From positions 1-28,799 of IMG/VR virus record IMGVR_UViG_3300033153_003077: DNA of 28,799 nucleotides; one strand, given 5' to 3'. A program made the translations under genes and the position numbers. The DNA is from a virus. Positions 22,426 through 28,799 of the stretch are shown here, piece after piece (the first letter of the stretch is position 1; each line of letters opens with the position of its first letter). The notes under the pieces were generated by a model. The model saw only the letters and a list, made by a program, of their open reading frames with translations. It was not told the origin of the DNA and made no database searches.

Positions 22426-22714
22426 TATCGTAGACGTTGTCCTTTTCTACGATAAGTCTACGATATGCCTCTACGATATTACTTAACTATATAATATATA
22501 TATATATAATATTATAATATCATAGAAAGGTAAAAGAGTGCATTGTTTACATTCTTGCCTCTTTTTATATTTCCACTTTCTTGGGTTCTGTATGTCTGGG
22601 TTTTTTTGCTGTTTCTACGATATCTACGATATTAGGACATTTTAACCTGTCATAGCAATGGGTTACCAAATATGGTAGGTGTTTTCTACGTCATAGAAAC
22701 AGGGGTCTACGATA
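22426..22714. other. Putative replication origin: iterated 9-mers around an A/T tract
   Basis: The 362-base gap between the 22360 gene and the primase-helicase holds seven exact copies of TCTACGATA: plus strand at 22446, 22457, 22470, 22614, 22623 (abutting the previous copy) and 22706, and inverted at 22426-22434. A degenerate copy (TCTACGTCA) is at 22685. Between the two clusters is an almost pure A/T stretch at about 22484-22530. Iterated short sites flanking an A/T-rich unwinding region are the classic layout of an iteron-type origin, and the neighbour is a replicative primase-helicase. Regulatory binding sites are an alternative. Confidence 0.6.
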
Positions 22715-22722
22715 TTTTACCA

Positions 22723-25398
22723 CTAAAATTGACCCTTATAGGGTGTAAAATAGTCTCCATCCCAATCAGTCTCGACCACGTTACTACTAAAGTCATCCCG
22801 CATTTCTTTTATGTCAGCGATAACAAAACACACCATATTTTTGACTATTCTCTTCTTTAGTGAGCCATTAAAGATAGGCTTTCTATCCACTCGTCTTGTC
22901 TTTTGCCAAAACGATGTTGAGTTTTTGGGGTATCTATCGTTCACTGAATTGCTATACAAAAGGTACTCATCGTATATAAAATCGCCACGAAGTATCAAGC
23001 CAGACTCCCAATGATAAGGATCAAAACCATCAACCGATTCATCGCCAGATGCGTCATTTATCCATTCAATTTTATGGCTGGAAAATTCAGGGTTGTTTGG
23101 TGGCGTTACTATATATCCCCTTGTCAGTATTGCGAGCCAGAAAGCCTCTACTGGATCCAAAGATATCAGCTTCTGCTCTTTCATTTCATCCGTTTCAAAT
23201 GGGACTGTAACATCAATATCGTCGTAGTCGTGCGAATTGAGCATGTGATAACAGAGCGCAGCTACACCTCCGTTGTTCTTCTGCTTCTTAACTTTCCCGA
23301 AAAACACACGATCCTGCGCTACAGCGTTATCAAAACGGTAAACTACATACCGCCTTTCATCCATAGCAGCATCAATAGCGTGTTCATTATTCGTTGATAT
23401 CAGGATATTTGTGAAGTTTGGCGTAATAATAGCATCAACCCCTTTGAACTCCACCCGCATCGTGTCCTCTGTGATAAGCCCTTTCATCTTATTTGTTACT
23501 GTCTTGTCACCAGTGAAGAGAGACTCATCAGCATATATCAACAGTTTTCCCATTAATAGGCTATTAAACGCACTGAGCAACTGATTGCCATCGGTAAGCT
23601 GGACGTAATATGCTTTGAAAATTTCCCTGAACCACTCAACAACTGTTCCCTTGCCACAGCCCATGCCACCATGCATAACAAGCGCCACGTTAGATTTTTT
23701 ATGTGGATTAATGAGAATATTCCTGAACCACGCCATAGTGTACCTGAACAGTTCTACCCGCCCAGAACACATAGTGTTAAGCATCAGAGTCTTAAATTCT
23801 GACCAGTCACCTTTTACTGGGGCAACCCTATTAAATCCCCTGAACGAGTTGTAGTATCCCTTTGGTGCTTGCAGACTTGGATCAAATACGAAATCTTCGT
23901 ATGTCCTGCGGGACTCATGACCCATCCACAATTGAGCATTTTCTATGCGCTTTACTTTTCCATCGCCCATTTCAACGAGTGTTTTCTTGTTCTTATAGAA
24001 GTTTTTGAAAGTATCTATGGATAGAAACGACACGTTCATTCCACCTGTCATGTAATCGTGTGTTTCTTTTATTATTGTGAACTTCGACCCTACAAGGCAA
24101 ACAGCATGGCTATCGTTCATTTTAGCGACGGTGCGCTCTATCTCGTCAGAGGTTTCTTTCTTAGCTTCAACCTCTTTCCTGTATCTGGCAAAAGAGACAA
24201 CATGCTCACCATGTGCATTGCTATTGATGAGAGGTTTTTTACCTCGATCTGTATTGGCATAGAAGATAGCCTTTGTTCTGTTCCAGTTGTCGTATTCAGG
24301 TTCTTGCGGATCTGCGAGACGTTTGAAGTGGTACTTATCAGGATCATCCAAAACCTTACTAACAGCAACAGGTTCATCAGCACCCTGAAAGTATAGAACA
24401 GCATCTTCGGGCATGTATCCAGCGATGCCTTCGCTCATCTTTTCTTTTGCTTCTTTCTTCGTACAACCTGTTTTCTTCATTATACTTTGGACACAAACTA
24501 TTTTTCTGGCCTCGTAATTTGGCTTGAGTCCCTTCTTTAGCTCGGCTTTGATCCGTTCCAGTTCTTCTTCTTGTTCGCTAGTAAAGGCTGGTATCAAACT
24601 CATATCTATTACACCACCAGGAATATATTCCATCTCTGGCCTGTCCTGTGTAACACCGTTTAAAAGTCTTGGCGATGCCTCATACCACAGCCTTTCCGAA
24701 CCACAAGCAACACGATCATGAAGAGCATATTGCAGGAACCTTGGGTAATCGCCTTTAGAAATCAGGTAGAAGCCGTGACCATGTAACTGTTCGAGCTTGA
24801 AAACAAGGTCACCAAAGTTTTCTTTGCACTCTATACCAGAACTGATAATAACATAAACATGGGCAGACGTTGAACTCTTCCACGGCTCACCATCTGGAGT
24901 GATGAGTCCTGAAGAAGAAGAGTAGACAATGAGTTTCCCAGCGTCTTTAAACCCTGGGATAATCTCGTCGTAGAATGACATGATGTCAGGCAACGGCATA
25001 TCATTGCCGTCTATGTCGAAGCCGAACAGTGTGTTTTCGTCAGTGAATACAAAGTTATCAGCAATCCGCTGAACGTCACCGTCGAACCAACCGACAGTTC
25101 CTTTTGGTTTAAATTTCTTAGGATCTGCAACGCCTGTGCAGATAGCACGTTGCTCTCCCAGTTTTGGTAATGCTGTTACAAGTTCCTCAAGTGTCTTTTC
25201 TGCTGTGAAGTATTCACCACGCCCAATTTTACCTGTACCGACTTTTTTTATTGTCTCTGTTTCTTCATCCCACAAGAAGGTCTTGCACAACCTGACCCTC
25301 TCTTCTGGGTTGCCTTTGTATGCCTTTGTTACTTTGTTTGCCTTGAATACTGTTATTTTTGCTGTGGGTTGAGTTTGTTTAGAAGTCATGAGAGCCAT
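22723..25398 (-). CDS. Replicative primase-helicase (AEP primase plus SF3 helicase)
   Basis: An 891-aa protein with two parts. The N-terminal ~270 residues resemble an archaeo-eukaryotic type primase: LFGFDIDGND near 124-133 supplies metal-binding acidic residues (D128, D130), and SSTSAHVYVI near 175-184 supplies the conserved His. The C-terminal part is a superfamily 3 helicase: Walker A VMHGGMGCGKGT near 574-585, Walker B KLLIYADES near 618-626, and a sensor segment NFTNILISTNNEHA near 661-674 followed by ERRYVVYRF. Such fused proteins prime and unwind phage DNA at the origin. The start overlaps the nuclease gene by 20 bases; an in-frame ATG three codons later is also possible. The ORF looks intact. 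Confidence 0.88.
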   Translation of the reverse strand: MALMTSKQTQPTAKITVFKANKVTKAYKGNPEERVRLCKTFLWDEETETIKKVGTGKIGRGEYFTAEKTLEELVTALPKLGEQRAICTGVADPKKFKPKGTVGWFDGDVQRIADNFVFTDENTLFGFDIDGNDMPLPDIMSFYDEIIPGFKDAGKLIVYSSSSGLITPDGEPWKSSTSAHVYVIISSGIECKENFGDLVFKLEQLHGHGFYLISKGDYPRFLQYALHDRVACGSERLWYEASPRLLNGVTQDRPEMEYIPGGVIDMSLIPAFTSEQEEELERIKAELKKGLKPNYEARKIVCVQSIMKKTGCTKKEAKEKMSEGIAGYMPEDAVLYFQGADEPVAVSKVLDDPDKYHFKRLADPQEPEYDNWNRTKAIFYANTDRGKKPLINSNAHGEHVVSFARYRKEVEAKKETSDEIERTVAKMNDSHAVCLVGSKFTIIKETHDYMTGGMNVSFLSIDTFKNFYKNKKTLVEMGDGKVKRIENAQLWMGHESRRTYEDFVFDPSLQAPKGYYNSFRGFNRVAPVKGDWSEFKTLMLNTMCSGRVELFRYTMAWFRNILINPHKKSNVALVMHGGMGCGKGTVVEWFREIFKAYYVQLTDGNQLLSAFNSLLMGKLLIYADESLFTGDKTVTNKMKGLITEDTMRVEFKGVDAIITPNFTNILISTNNEHAIDAAMDERRYVVYRFDNAVAQDRVFFGKVKKQKNNGGVAALCYHMLNSHDYDDIDVTVPFETDEMKEQKLISLDPVEAFWLAILTRGYIVTPPNNPEFSSHKIEWINDASGDESVDGFDPYHWESGLILRGDFIYDEYLLYSNSVNDRYPKNSTSFWQKTRRVDRKPIFNGSLKKRIVKNMVCFVIADIKEMRDDFSSNVVETDWDGDYFTPYKGQF

Positions 25399-26071
25399 CC
25401 ATGGTGTTAACGTGGTCTATGAGGATAGATCCACATTCTTTAGAAATCGCACCGTGCATAACTGCACGTTCTATCTGCTCTATATTCTGAAGTGTATCTT
25501 TTTTTTCTGAAAGGAAACGTGATGTCAGGTAGTACATTGTACAATACATAGCTGAATCACTAAGCTCTACATTGACAATGTTTGTGACACCACCTATCAT
25601 TTCTTTTTCTTCATAAGTAGAAAACACCACGCCATCAAGGAGGAACCACCCAGGATCTCTTACCCTGTGTTCATTAAATCTGTCTGTTACAGGTATGGTT
25701 AAGTAGTGTGCAGGTTCAGCGTATCCATTATAAACAGTAATAGGGGGGAACCAAATAGAAACAACAGGTTCTGAGTTACCCATTGTTAGGATATTGAAAT
25801 GGAGCTTATTACAACACTCACTATTAATTAGTGGTTTCATTTTTGATATTTCAGAAAGAAACATCGGTGGTTTTACTTCAACAACTGTATCGAAATCTGG
25901 GAGAAAAAAGTCAGGTAAGTAACAAACACCATCATTACTCACGAACCCATCAGGCTCGTATATCCATTTTATTTTTTCATTGTCACACCATTTTGCGAAC
26001 TTACTCTCCGTTTTACTACGGAACAAACACCCAGCATACTCTGTTGGGATTGCTGTGATATCTCTTTGCAT
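25379..26071 (-). CDS. PD-(D/E)XK nuclease
   Basis: A 230-aa protein with GAGG eight bases before the ATG. The N-terminal ~70 residues show a clear PD-(D/E)XK pattern: LFRSKTESKFAKWCD (Glu 22), WIYEPDGF, CYLPDFFLPDF (Asp 54), TVVEVKP (Glu 65, Lys 67). These are the expected metal and catalytic residues. This subfamily, R S . . E . . . A . . . . . . I . W . Y E P, is widespread in phages. The C-terminal ~150 residues are not recognised. Position between a RecD-like helicase and a primase-helicase suggests a role in replication or recombination DNA processing; the substrate is unknown. Confidence 0.85.
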   Translation of the reverse strand: MQRDITAIPTEYAGCLFRSKTESKFAKWCDNEKIKWIYEPDGFVSNDGVCYLPDFFLPDFDTVVEVKPPMFLSEISKMKPLINSECCNKLHFNILTMGNSEPVVSIWFPPITVYNGYAEPAHYLTIPVTDRFNEHRVRDPGWFLLDGVVFSTYEEKEMIGGVTNIVNVELSDSAMYCTMYYLTSRFLSEKKDTLQNIEQIERAVMHGAISKECGSILIDHVNTMDGSHDF

Positions 26072-26086
26072 CTTTCACACCTCGGA

Positions 26087-26171
26087 CACAAAAGGGTTAT
26101 CAGCAAATAATCCGGTGAGAGTAGGCAGAAAAAATAAAACTGCCTCGGCACTTGCTGATAACCCTTTTGTG
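26087..26171. repeat. 20-bp perfect inverted repeat with nested hairpin
   Basis: Left arm 26087-26106 and right arm 26152-26171 are perfect reverse complements (left arm begins CACAAAAGGG and ends TATCAGCAA). The 45-base interior contains its own AGGCAG / CTGCCT hairpin. On the plus strand the right arm is followed within three bases by a run of eight T, so a plus-strand transcript could terminate here, but no plus-strand gene was found. The element sits just ahead of the nuclease ribosome site. Confidence 0.85.
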
Positions 26172-26236
26172 AATTTTTTTTATTTACAGGATCTCACTCC
26201 ATATTCGTCTTATACACTAATCTATTGATTCGCATC

Positions 26237-26323
26237 TTACAATATTACCAGCGATTTAACTTCCACACAACCGCTACATGTAGTGCCTGCTTTTCGGCCA
26301 TACACTATTACACACGCCCCCAT
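26237..26323 (-). pseudogene. Possible truncated glutaredoxin-like ORF
   Basis: A 28-codon frame from ATG 26323, MGACVIVYGRKAGTTCSGCV and then EVKSLVIL. The opening strand followed by a C-x2-C pair resembles the start of glutaredoxin/NrdH-like proteins (VIVYG....C..C...K..L), but the frame stops there and I cannot find a continuation in the other frames. It may be a remnant or a chance match. The rest of the 26172-26336 spacer shows no other supported feature. Confidence 0.25.
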
Positions 26324-26336
26324 CCGCTTCTTTTTA

Positions 26337-27272
26337 TTAGTCACCACTGTTACCCCTGTCTGTTTCTGATCTGTATAATTGTTCGCCAAGAAATGTTTGT
26401 CTGGAAAACTGTGAGTTGTTTCTTATCGCTCTTGATACTGTTTTCTTTTGTCCAATTACGTGGCACTCTGTTTTGAAACGTGAGAACGCAACATAGACAA
26501 GCTGTCTGTTTAGCATGAACGAATGACTTTTGTCAGCTATTATGATGCCGTATTCATAGCCGCTGCCCTGGGCAGAATGGACTGATACACAGAACCCTAA
26601 AATCATATTGAACATTGATTGCTTTGAAGAATAGTGATACTGCTTACCGTTGTATTCTACAATTACCCCATCGCCTGACAGTGCGATGATGTTGCCAATA
26701 TACCCGTTAAACACCCCAAGGTCGTAATCGTTCTTTGTTTGCTTAACCCTATCGCCTACACGAAATTTGAACTTACCTACTTCTATAAAAGGCGTGTCAT
26801 CAAGGCATGGGTTAAGCATCTCCTGCAAGTATTCATTCATCGCTGTTATGCCGACTCCCGTAGAGTGTTGCGGGGATAGTACAACATAATCCTTACCTTC
26901 GTCAAACCATGGCTTTGATATCTTGTATGTCATTGCCAGGATCTGTTCATGCCTTGCAGTTGAATCATCATTGTAGTCAGCATCTGTCTTGTGGAGAAAA
27001 AGATCATCTACCAACGCTCCACCAAGGGTGTGATTCCCTTCTGTTCCCCACGTTATAGCCTTACCTGCACGACAAAGCTGTGACGCATCAGCGATTAAAG
27101 AACCTTGCTTCTGCCGCCAGCAAACCTTTAACTCATTTACTAAGTGCTGACTTGTTCTGCTGTTTACTATATCATTGAACGGGCAACCAGCGCCAACAGG
27201 ATTAAGCTGTGCAGGATCTCCAGCAAAAACAATAGTGGCATTATAAGATACGGAATAAAGTATGAGGATTCG
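26337..27272 (-). CDS. RecD-like helicase, C-terminal part (frame-shifted)
   Basis: An open frame of about 312 codons, with no good start of its own, that continues the helicase in the -1 frame. It begins with motif III (ATIVFAGDPAQLNPVGAG at about 27241-27188), then HLVNELKVCWRQKQGSLIAD, the barrel domain (KFRVGDRVKQTKNDYDLGVF, NGYIGNIIALSGDGVIVEYN), motif V (SVHSAQGSGYEYGIIIADKS) and motif VI (NRQLVYVAFSRFK). These are the second RecA-like domain of RecD2-type SF1B helicases. Several residues expected between Walker B and motif III are missing at the break (27232-27272). Confidence 0.8.
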   Translation of the reverse strand, partial: RILILYSVSYNATIVFAGDPAQLNPVGAGCPFNDIVNSRTSQHLVNELKVCWRQKQGSLIADASQLCRAGKAITWGTEGNHTLGGALVDDLFLHKTDADYNDDSTARHEQILAMTYKISKPWFDEGKDYVVLSPQHSTGVGITAMNEYLQEMLNPCLDDTPFIEVGKFKFRVGDRVKQTKNDYDLGVFNGYIGNIIALSGDGVIVEYNGKQYHYSSKQSMFNMILGFCVSVHSAQGSGYEYGIIIADKSHSFMLNRQLVYVAFSRFKTECHVIGQKKTVSRAIRNNSQFSRQTFLGEQLYRSETDRGNSGD

Positions 27273-27610
27273 TCAACGAACACAAGCTCTGCGTTGAGCA
27301 TATTTTCAGTTCCATGCACCCACTCCACCCCCCGACAACCCAGCATCCGGTGTATAGTCATTGCATTTTGTGGCATTCCTAACTGGGCAATGCTATGCTG
27401 TAGCACTTCTGCCGCTTTGCCAGTTGTTGCACAGAAGAATATCTTACTGGGTGACACGCCATAGTTTTCAATTGCTTCTATTGTTATGTTTTTTATAACT
27501 GTACTCTTTCCGAATCCACCACCACCGCACAGGACTACTGTTCTGTTTCTGTTTTTAAGTATGTTCGATACTGCTTCGTGTTGAGAGTCGTCTAGTGTTA
27601 TTGTTGTCAT
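27167..27610 (-). CDS. RecD-like helicase, ATPase N-terminal part
   Basis: A 147-aa ORF starting by ATGA overlap with the KilA-N gene. It opens with the Q-motif-like TITLDDSQHEAVSNIL, then Walker A VVLCGGGGFGKST (residues 25-37), motif Ia FFCATTGKAAEVL (58-70), TIHRML (85-90) and Walker B ELVFVDESS (108-116). These belong to the first RecA-like domain of RecD2-type 5'-3' helicases. After VDESSYFIPYLI the frame loses homology, and the -1 frame carries on with motif III. The N-terminal helix-hairpin-helix domain of RecD2 is encoded separately upstream at 28322-28799. Confidence 0.82.
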   Translation of the reverse strand: MTTITLDDSQHEAVSNILKNRNRTVVLCGGGGFGKSTVIKNITIEAIENYGVSPSKIFFCATTGKAAEVLQHSIAQLGMPQNAMTIHRMLGCRGVEWVHGTENMLNAELVFVDESSYFIPYLIMPLLFLLEILHSLILLALVARSMI

Positions 27611-28230
27611 GGCTTAGCCTTAGAGATAGCTTTGTTTATAACAACATTTATATCGACAGACATATCAGCCAGCAATGCGATGTTGTTCTGTATTGTGTCT
27701 CGTAACTTCAACTGTCCCTCATTGGCACAATTCCACCGTGACCTGCCGTAACCCACGCCACATGCTGCCGCTATTGCGTTGGCAATCATTGGATAATATT
27801 TCGGGGACATGTTGAAACTGTTATCTAGCGCAATATTCATAGCCTTGAACGAGTCTCCAGAATTATCTCTAAACATCAAGAGATTATCGTAGAACCATTT
27901 TAAGATTGCTACTTTTATCTTCTGGTCATACCACATGGCAACATCAAGGAAAACAAGAGGGTGAGCATACTGCCCGCCCCCTCTGCCTCTTTTTACAACT
28001 TTAAGTTGCTCAACAGTTATCCCCTCTGCTATAGCAACCTCTTTCATAAATTCCTTAGCTTCTTGCGTCTGGAAATACTGGTTCAAATCTTTCTTTACCA
28101 ACAATCCTCTGGCTTCCCTCGATTTATTTCCCGCTATACTCAGGTCGTTAAGATTTAGGTATCCGGTTTTATGGTTCTGCCGAATAACACACCCGTCGAA
28201 TTCTCTTTCCATTATCTGTGTCGTCTTCAT
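27607..28230 (-). CDS. KilA-N domain protein inserted in a RecD2-like gene
   Basis: A 207-aa protein with GGGGAAG before the ATG. The N-terminal ~120 residues are a KilA-N domain: FDGCVIRQNHKTGYLNLNDL near 11-30, then the signature RGRGGGQYAHPLVFLDVAMW near 81-100 and KVAILKWFYDNL near 106-117. KilA-N is a DNA-binding domain found in phage and large-virus regulators. The C-terminal ~85 residues (KYYPMIANAIAAACGVGYGR, LRDTIQNNIALLADMSVDIN) are helical and may oligomerise. It is translationally coupled to the helicase ATPase piece and sits exactly at the linker between two RecD2 domains. Confidence 0.85.
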   Translation of the reverse strand: MKTTQIMEREFDGCVIRQNHKTGYLNLNDLSIAGNKSREARGLLVKKDLNQYFQTQEAKEFMKEVAIAEGITVEQLKVVKRGRGGGQYAHPLVFLDVAMWYDQKIKVAILKWFYDNLLMFRDNSGDSFKAMNIALDNSFNMSPKYYPMIANAIAAACGVGYGRSRWNCANEGQLKLRDTIQNNIALLADMSVDINVVINKAISKAKP

Positions 28231-28263
28231 AAATACTTCCCCTATGTTTAATTAATTGATCCG

Positions 28264-28291
28264 TAAAAGATATATTATAATATATCTTTTA
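28264..28291. promoter_or_regulatory. 28-base perfect A/T palindrome upstream of KilA-N gene
   Basis: A perfect 28-base palindrome (arm TAAAAGATATATTA), 34 bases before the KilA-N start codon. A DNA-binding KilA-N protein beside a perfect palindrome suggests an operator for autoregulation. It also contains a TATAAT-like element, though no -35 box lies at a normal distance. The A/T-only stem is too weak for a normal terminator. Confidence 0.5.
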
Positions 28292-28321
28292 TCAACGGTA
28301 TAATTAAGCCAAGGTTGCAGG

Positions 28322-28799
28322 TTAAGTCAAACTATCAAGGATAACCTGCTCGCACCCACGCAAATACGTGTCATATACCTTGCCATCTTCCACAATCACC
28401 TGACCAGATTCTTGTAACATGTATACCTGTGAACGAACTTCTTTCTCATCAGGACAAAGATGCAACTCCCTGACAAGACCAACCTTTGCAGATTCAAACA
28501 ATTGTGACACAACCATTTTTGTAAGCTCCCAGCCTCGCATAGACGTATTCCCGCCATTGACTTGCGAATCCCGCAAACAGTATTGAATACATGCTTGCGT
28601 TCTGGCTGGGTTATCTACTGATATCCCTGCTTTCAATGCAATCTTGTCCACAGAAAGGAACCCCATCCCATGCAACGTTGTCATCTGGTATGGGTTCTCT
28701 GATATGACTTCCTTTGTTCTGTCACCGAACTCACGATAAATCTTGTTTGCAATATTATCAGTCAATCCTAATCCAAGCAGGAAAACAATATGCTCGTAA
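28322..28799 (-). CDS. RecD2-like helicase, N-terminal helix-hairpin-helix part (partial)
   Basis: The frame is open through the right edge of the window, so the start is not seen; the TTG at 28765 is internal. HIVFLLGLGLTDNIANKIYR, EFGDRTKEVISENPYQMTTL, HGMGFLSVDKIALKAGISVD and ACIQYCLRDSQVNGGNTSM match the tandem helix-hairpin-helix region that precedes the ATPase in RecD2 (SF1B 5'-3' DNA helicase). It ends at KVYDTYLRGCEQVILDSLT and a stop, just where RecD2 would run into the ATPase domain, which here restarts at 27610 after the KilA-N gene. The region reads naturally up to the stop. Confidence 0.82.
   Translation of the reverse strand, partial: YEHIVFLLGLGLTDNIANKIYREFGDRTKEVISENPYQMTTLHGMGFLSVDKIALKAGISVDNPARTQACIQYCLRDSQVNGGNTSMRGWELTKMVVSQLFESAKVGLVRELHLCPDEKEVRSQVYMLQESGQVIVEDGKVYDTYLRGCEQVILDSLT

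Noticed and set aside
22484-22530. Minus-strand sigma70 promoter in the A/T tract
   Set aside because: Many TATAAT-like boxes occur by composition alone, and no TTGACA-like box is found at 16-18 bases.
22426-22714. CRISPR-like array
   Set aside because: The repeats are only nine bases, irregularly spaced, partly abutting and in both orientations, without spacers of constant length.
26152-26185. Plus-strand intrinsic terminator
   Set aside because: The right arm plus T-run has the right shape, but no plus-strand gene or promoter was found to be terminated, and the loop is very long.

Overview
The window is part of a tailed double-stranded DNA bacteriophage (or prophage) genome. Every credible gene lies on the minus strand, so functional order runs from high to low coordinates. 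A P22-type portal, a scaffold, a capsid protein of the N4 gp56/DUF4043 type, a head-tail adaptor, a beta-propeller tail protein and a series of tail and internal virion proteins, with no tape measure or tail tube, point to a podovirus-like phage. Ribosome sites are of the AGGAG type, so the host is a bacterium; I cannot name it. No tRNA, rRNA, CRISPR array or IS element was seen.

Layout. (1) 28799-22723, replication and recombination: a RecD2-like helicase split into an N-terminal piece and an ATPase piece with a KilA-N gene between them; a 20-bp perfect inverted repeat; a PD-(D/E)XK nuclease; and an 891-aa primase-helicase. (2) 22714-22361, a non-coding stretch with seven exact copies of a 9-mer (TCTACGATA) around a long A/T tract, which looks like a replication origin. 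(3) 22416-20900, small early-type genes, including an HTH protein and a short helical protein resembling the crAss001_48-related family. (4) 20860-17804, packaging genes (small and large terminase subunits, an unknown protein, two small proteins), closed by a strong intrinsic terminator at 17701-17742. (5) 17684-11881, head genes: unknown, portal, scaffold, capsid, cement-like protein, adaptor. (6) 11884-1, tail and ejection genes.

Genes within each block are packed with ATGA or TAATG overlaps, so translation is probably coupled.

The main oddity is how many genes are broken in frame. Four tail or internal genes have a +/-1 break beside a short homopolymer, and in each the other frame restores a natural protein end or continuation. 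One of these (7680-7686) is also a correctly phased GGGAAAA slippery heptamer. The large terminase and the helicase each have a frame break with residues missing. Two small tandem duplications (28 bp and 16 bp) sit exactly on gene starts. This could be sequence error, prophage decay or, for the GGGAAAA site, programmed frameshifting. Comparing raw reads or a close relative would separate these.
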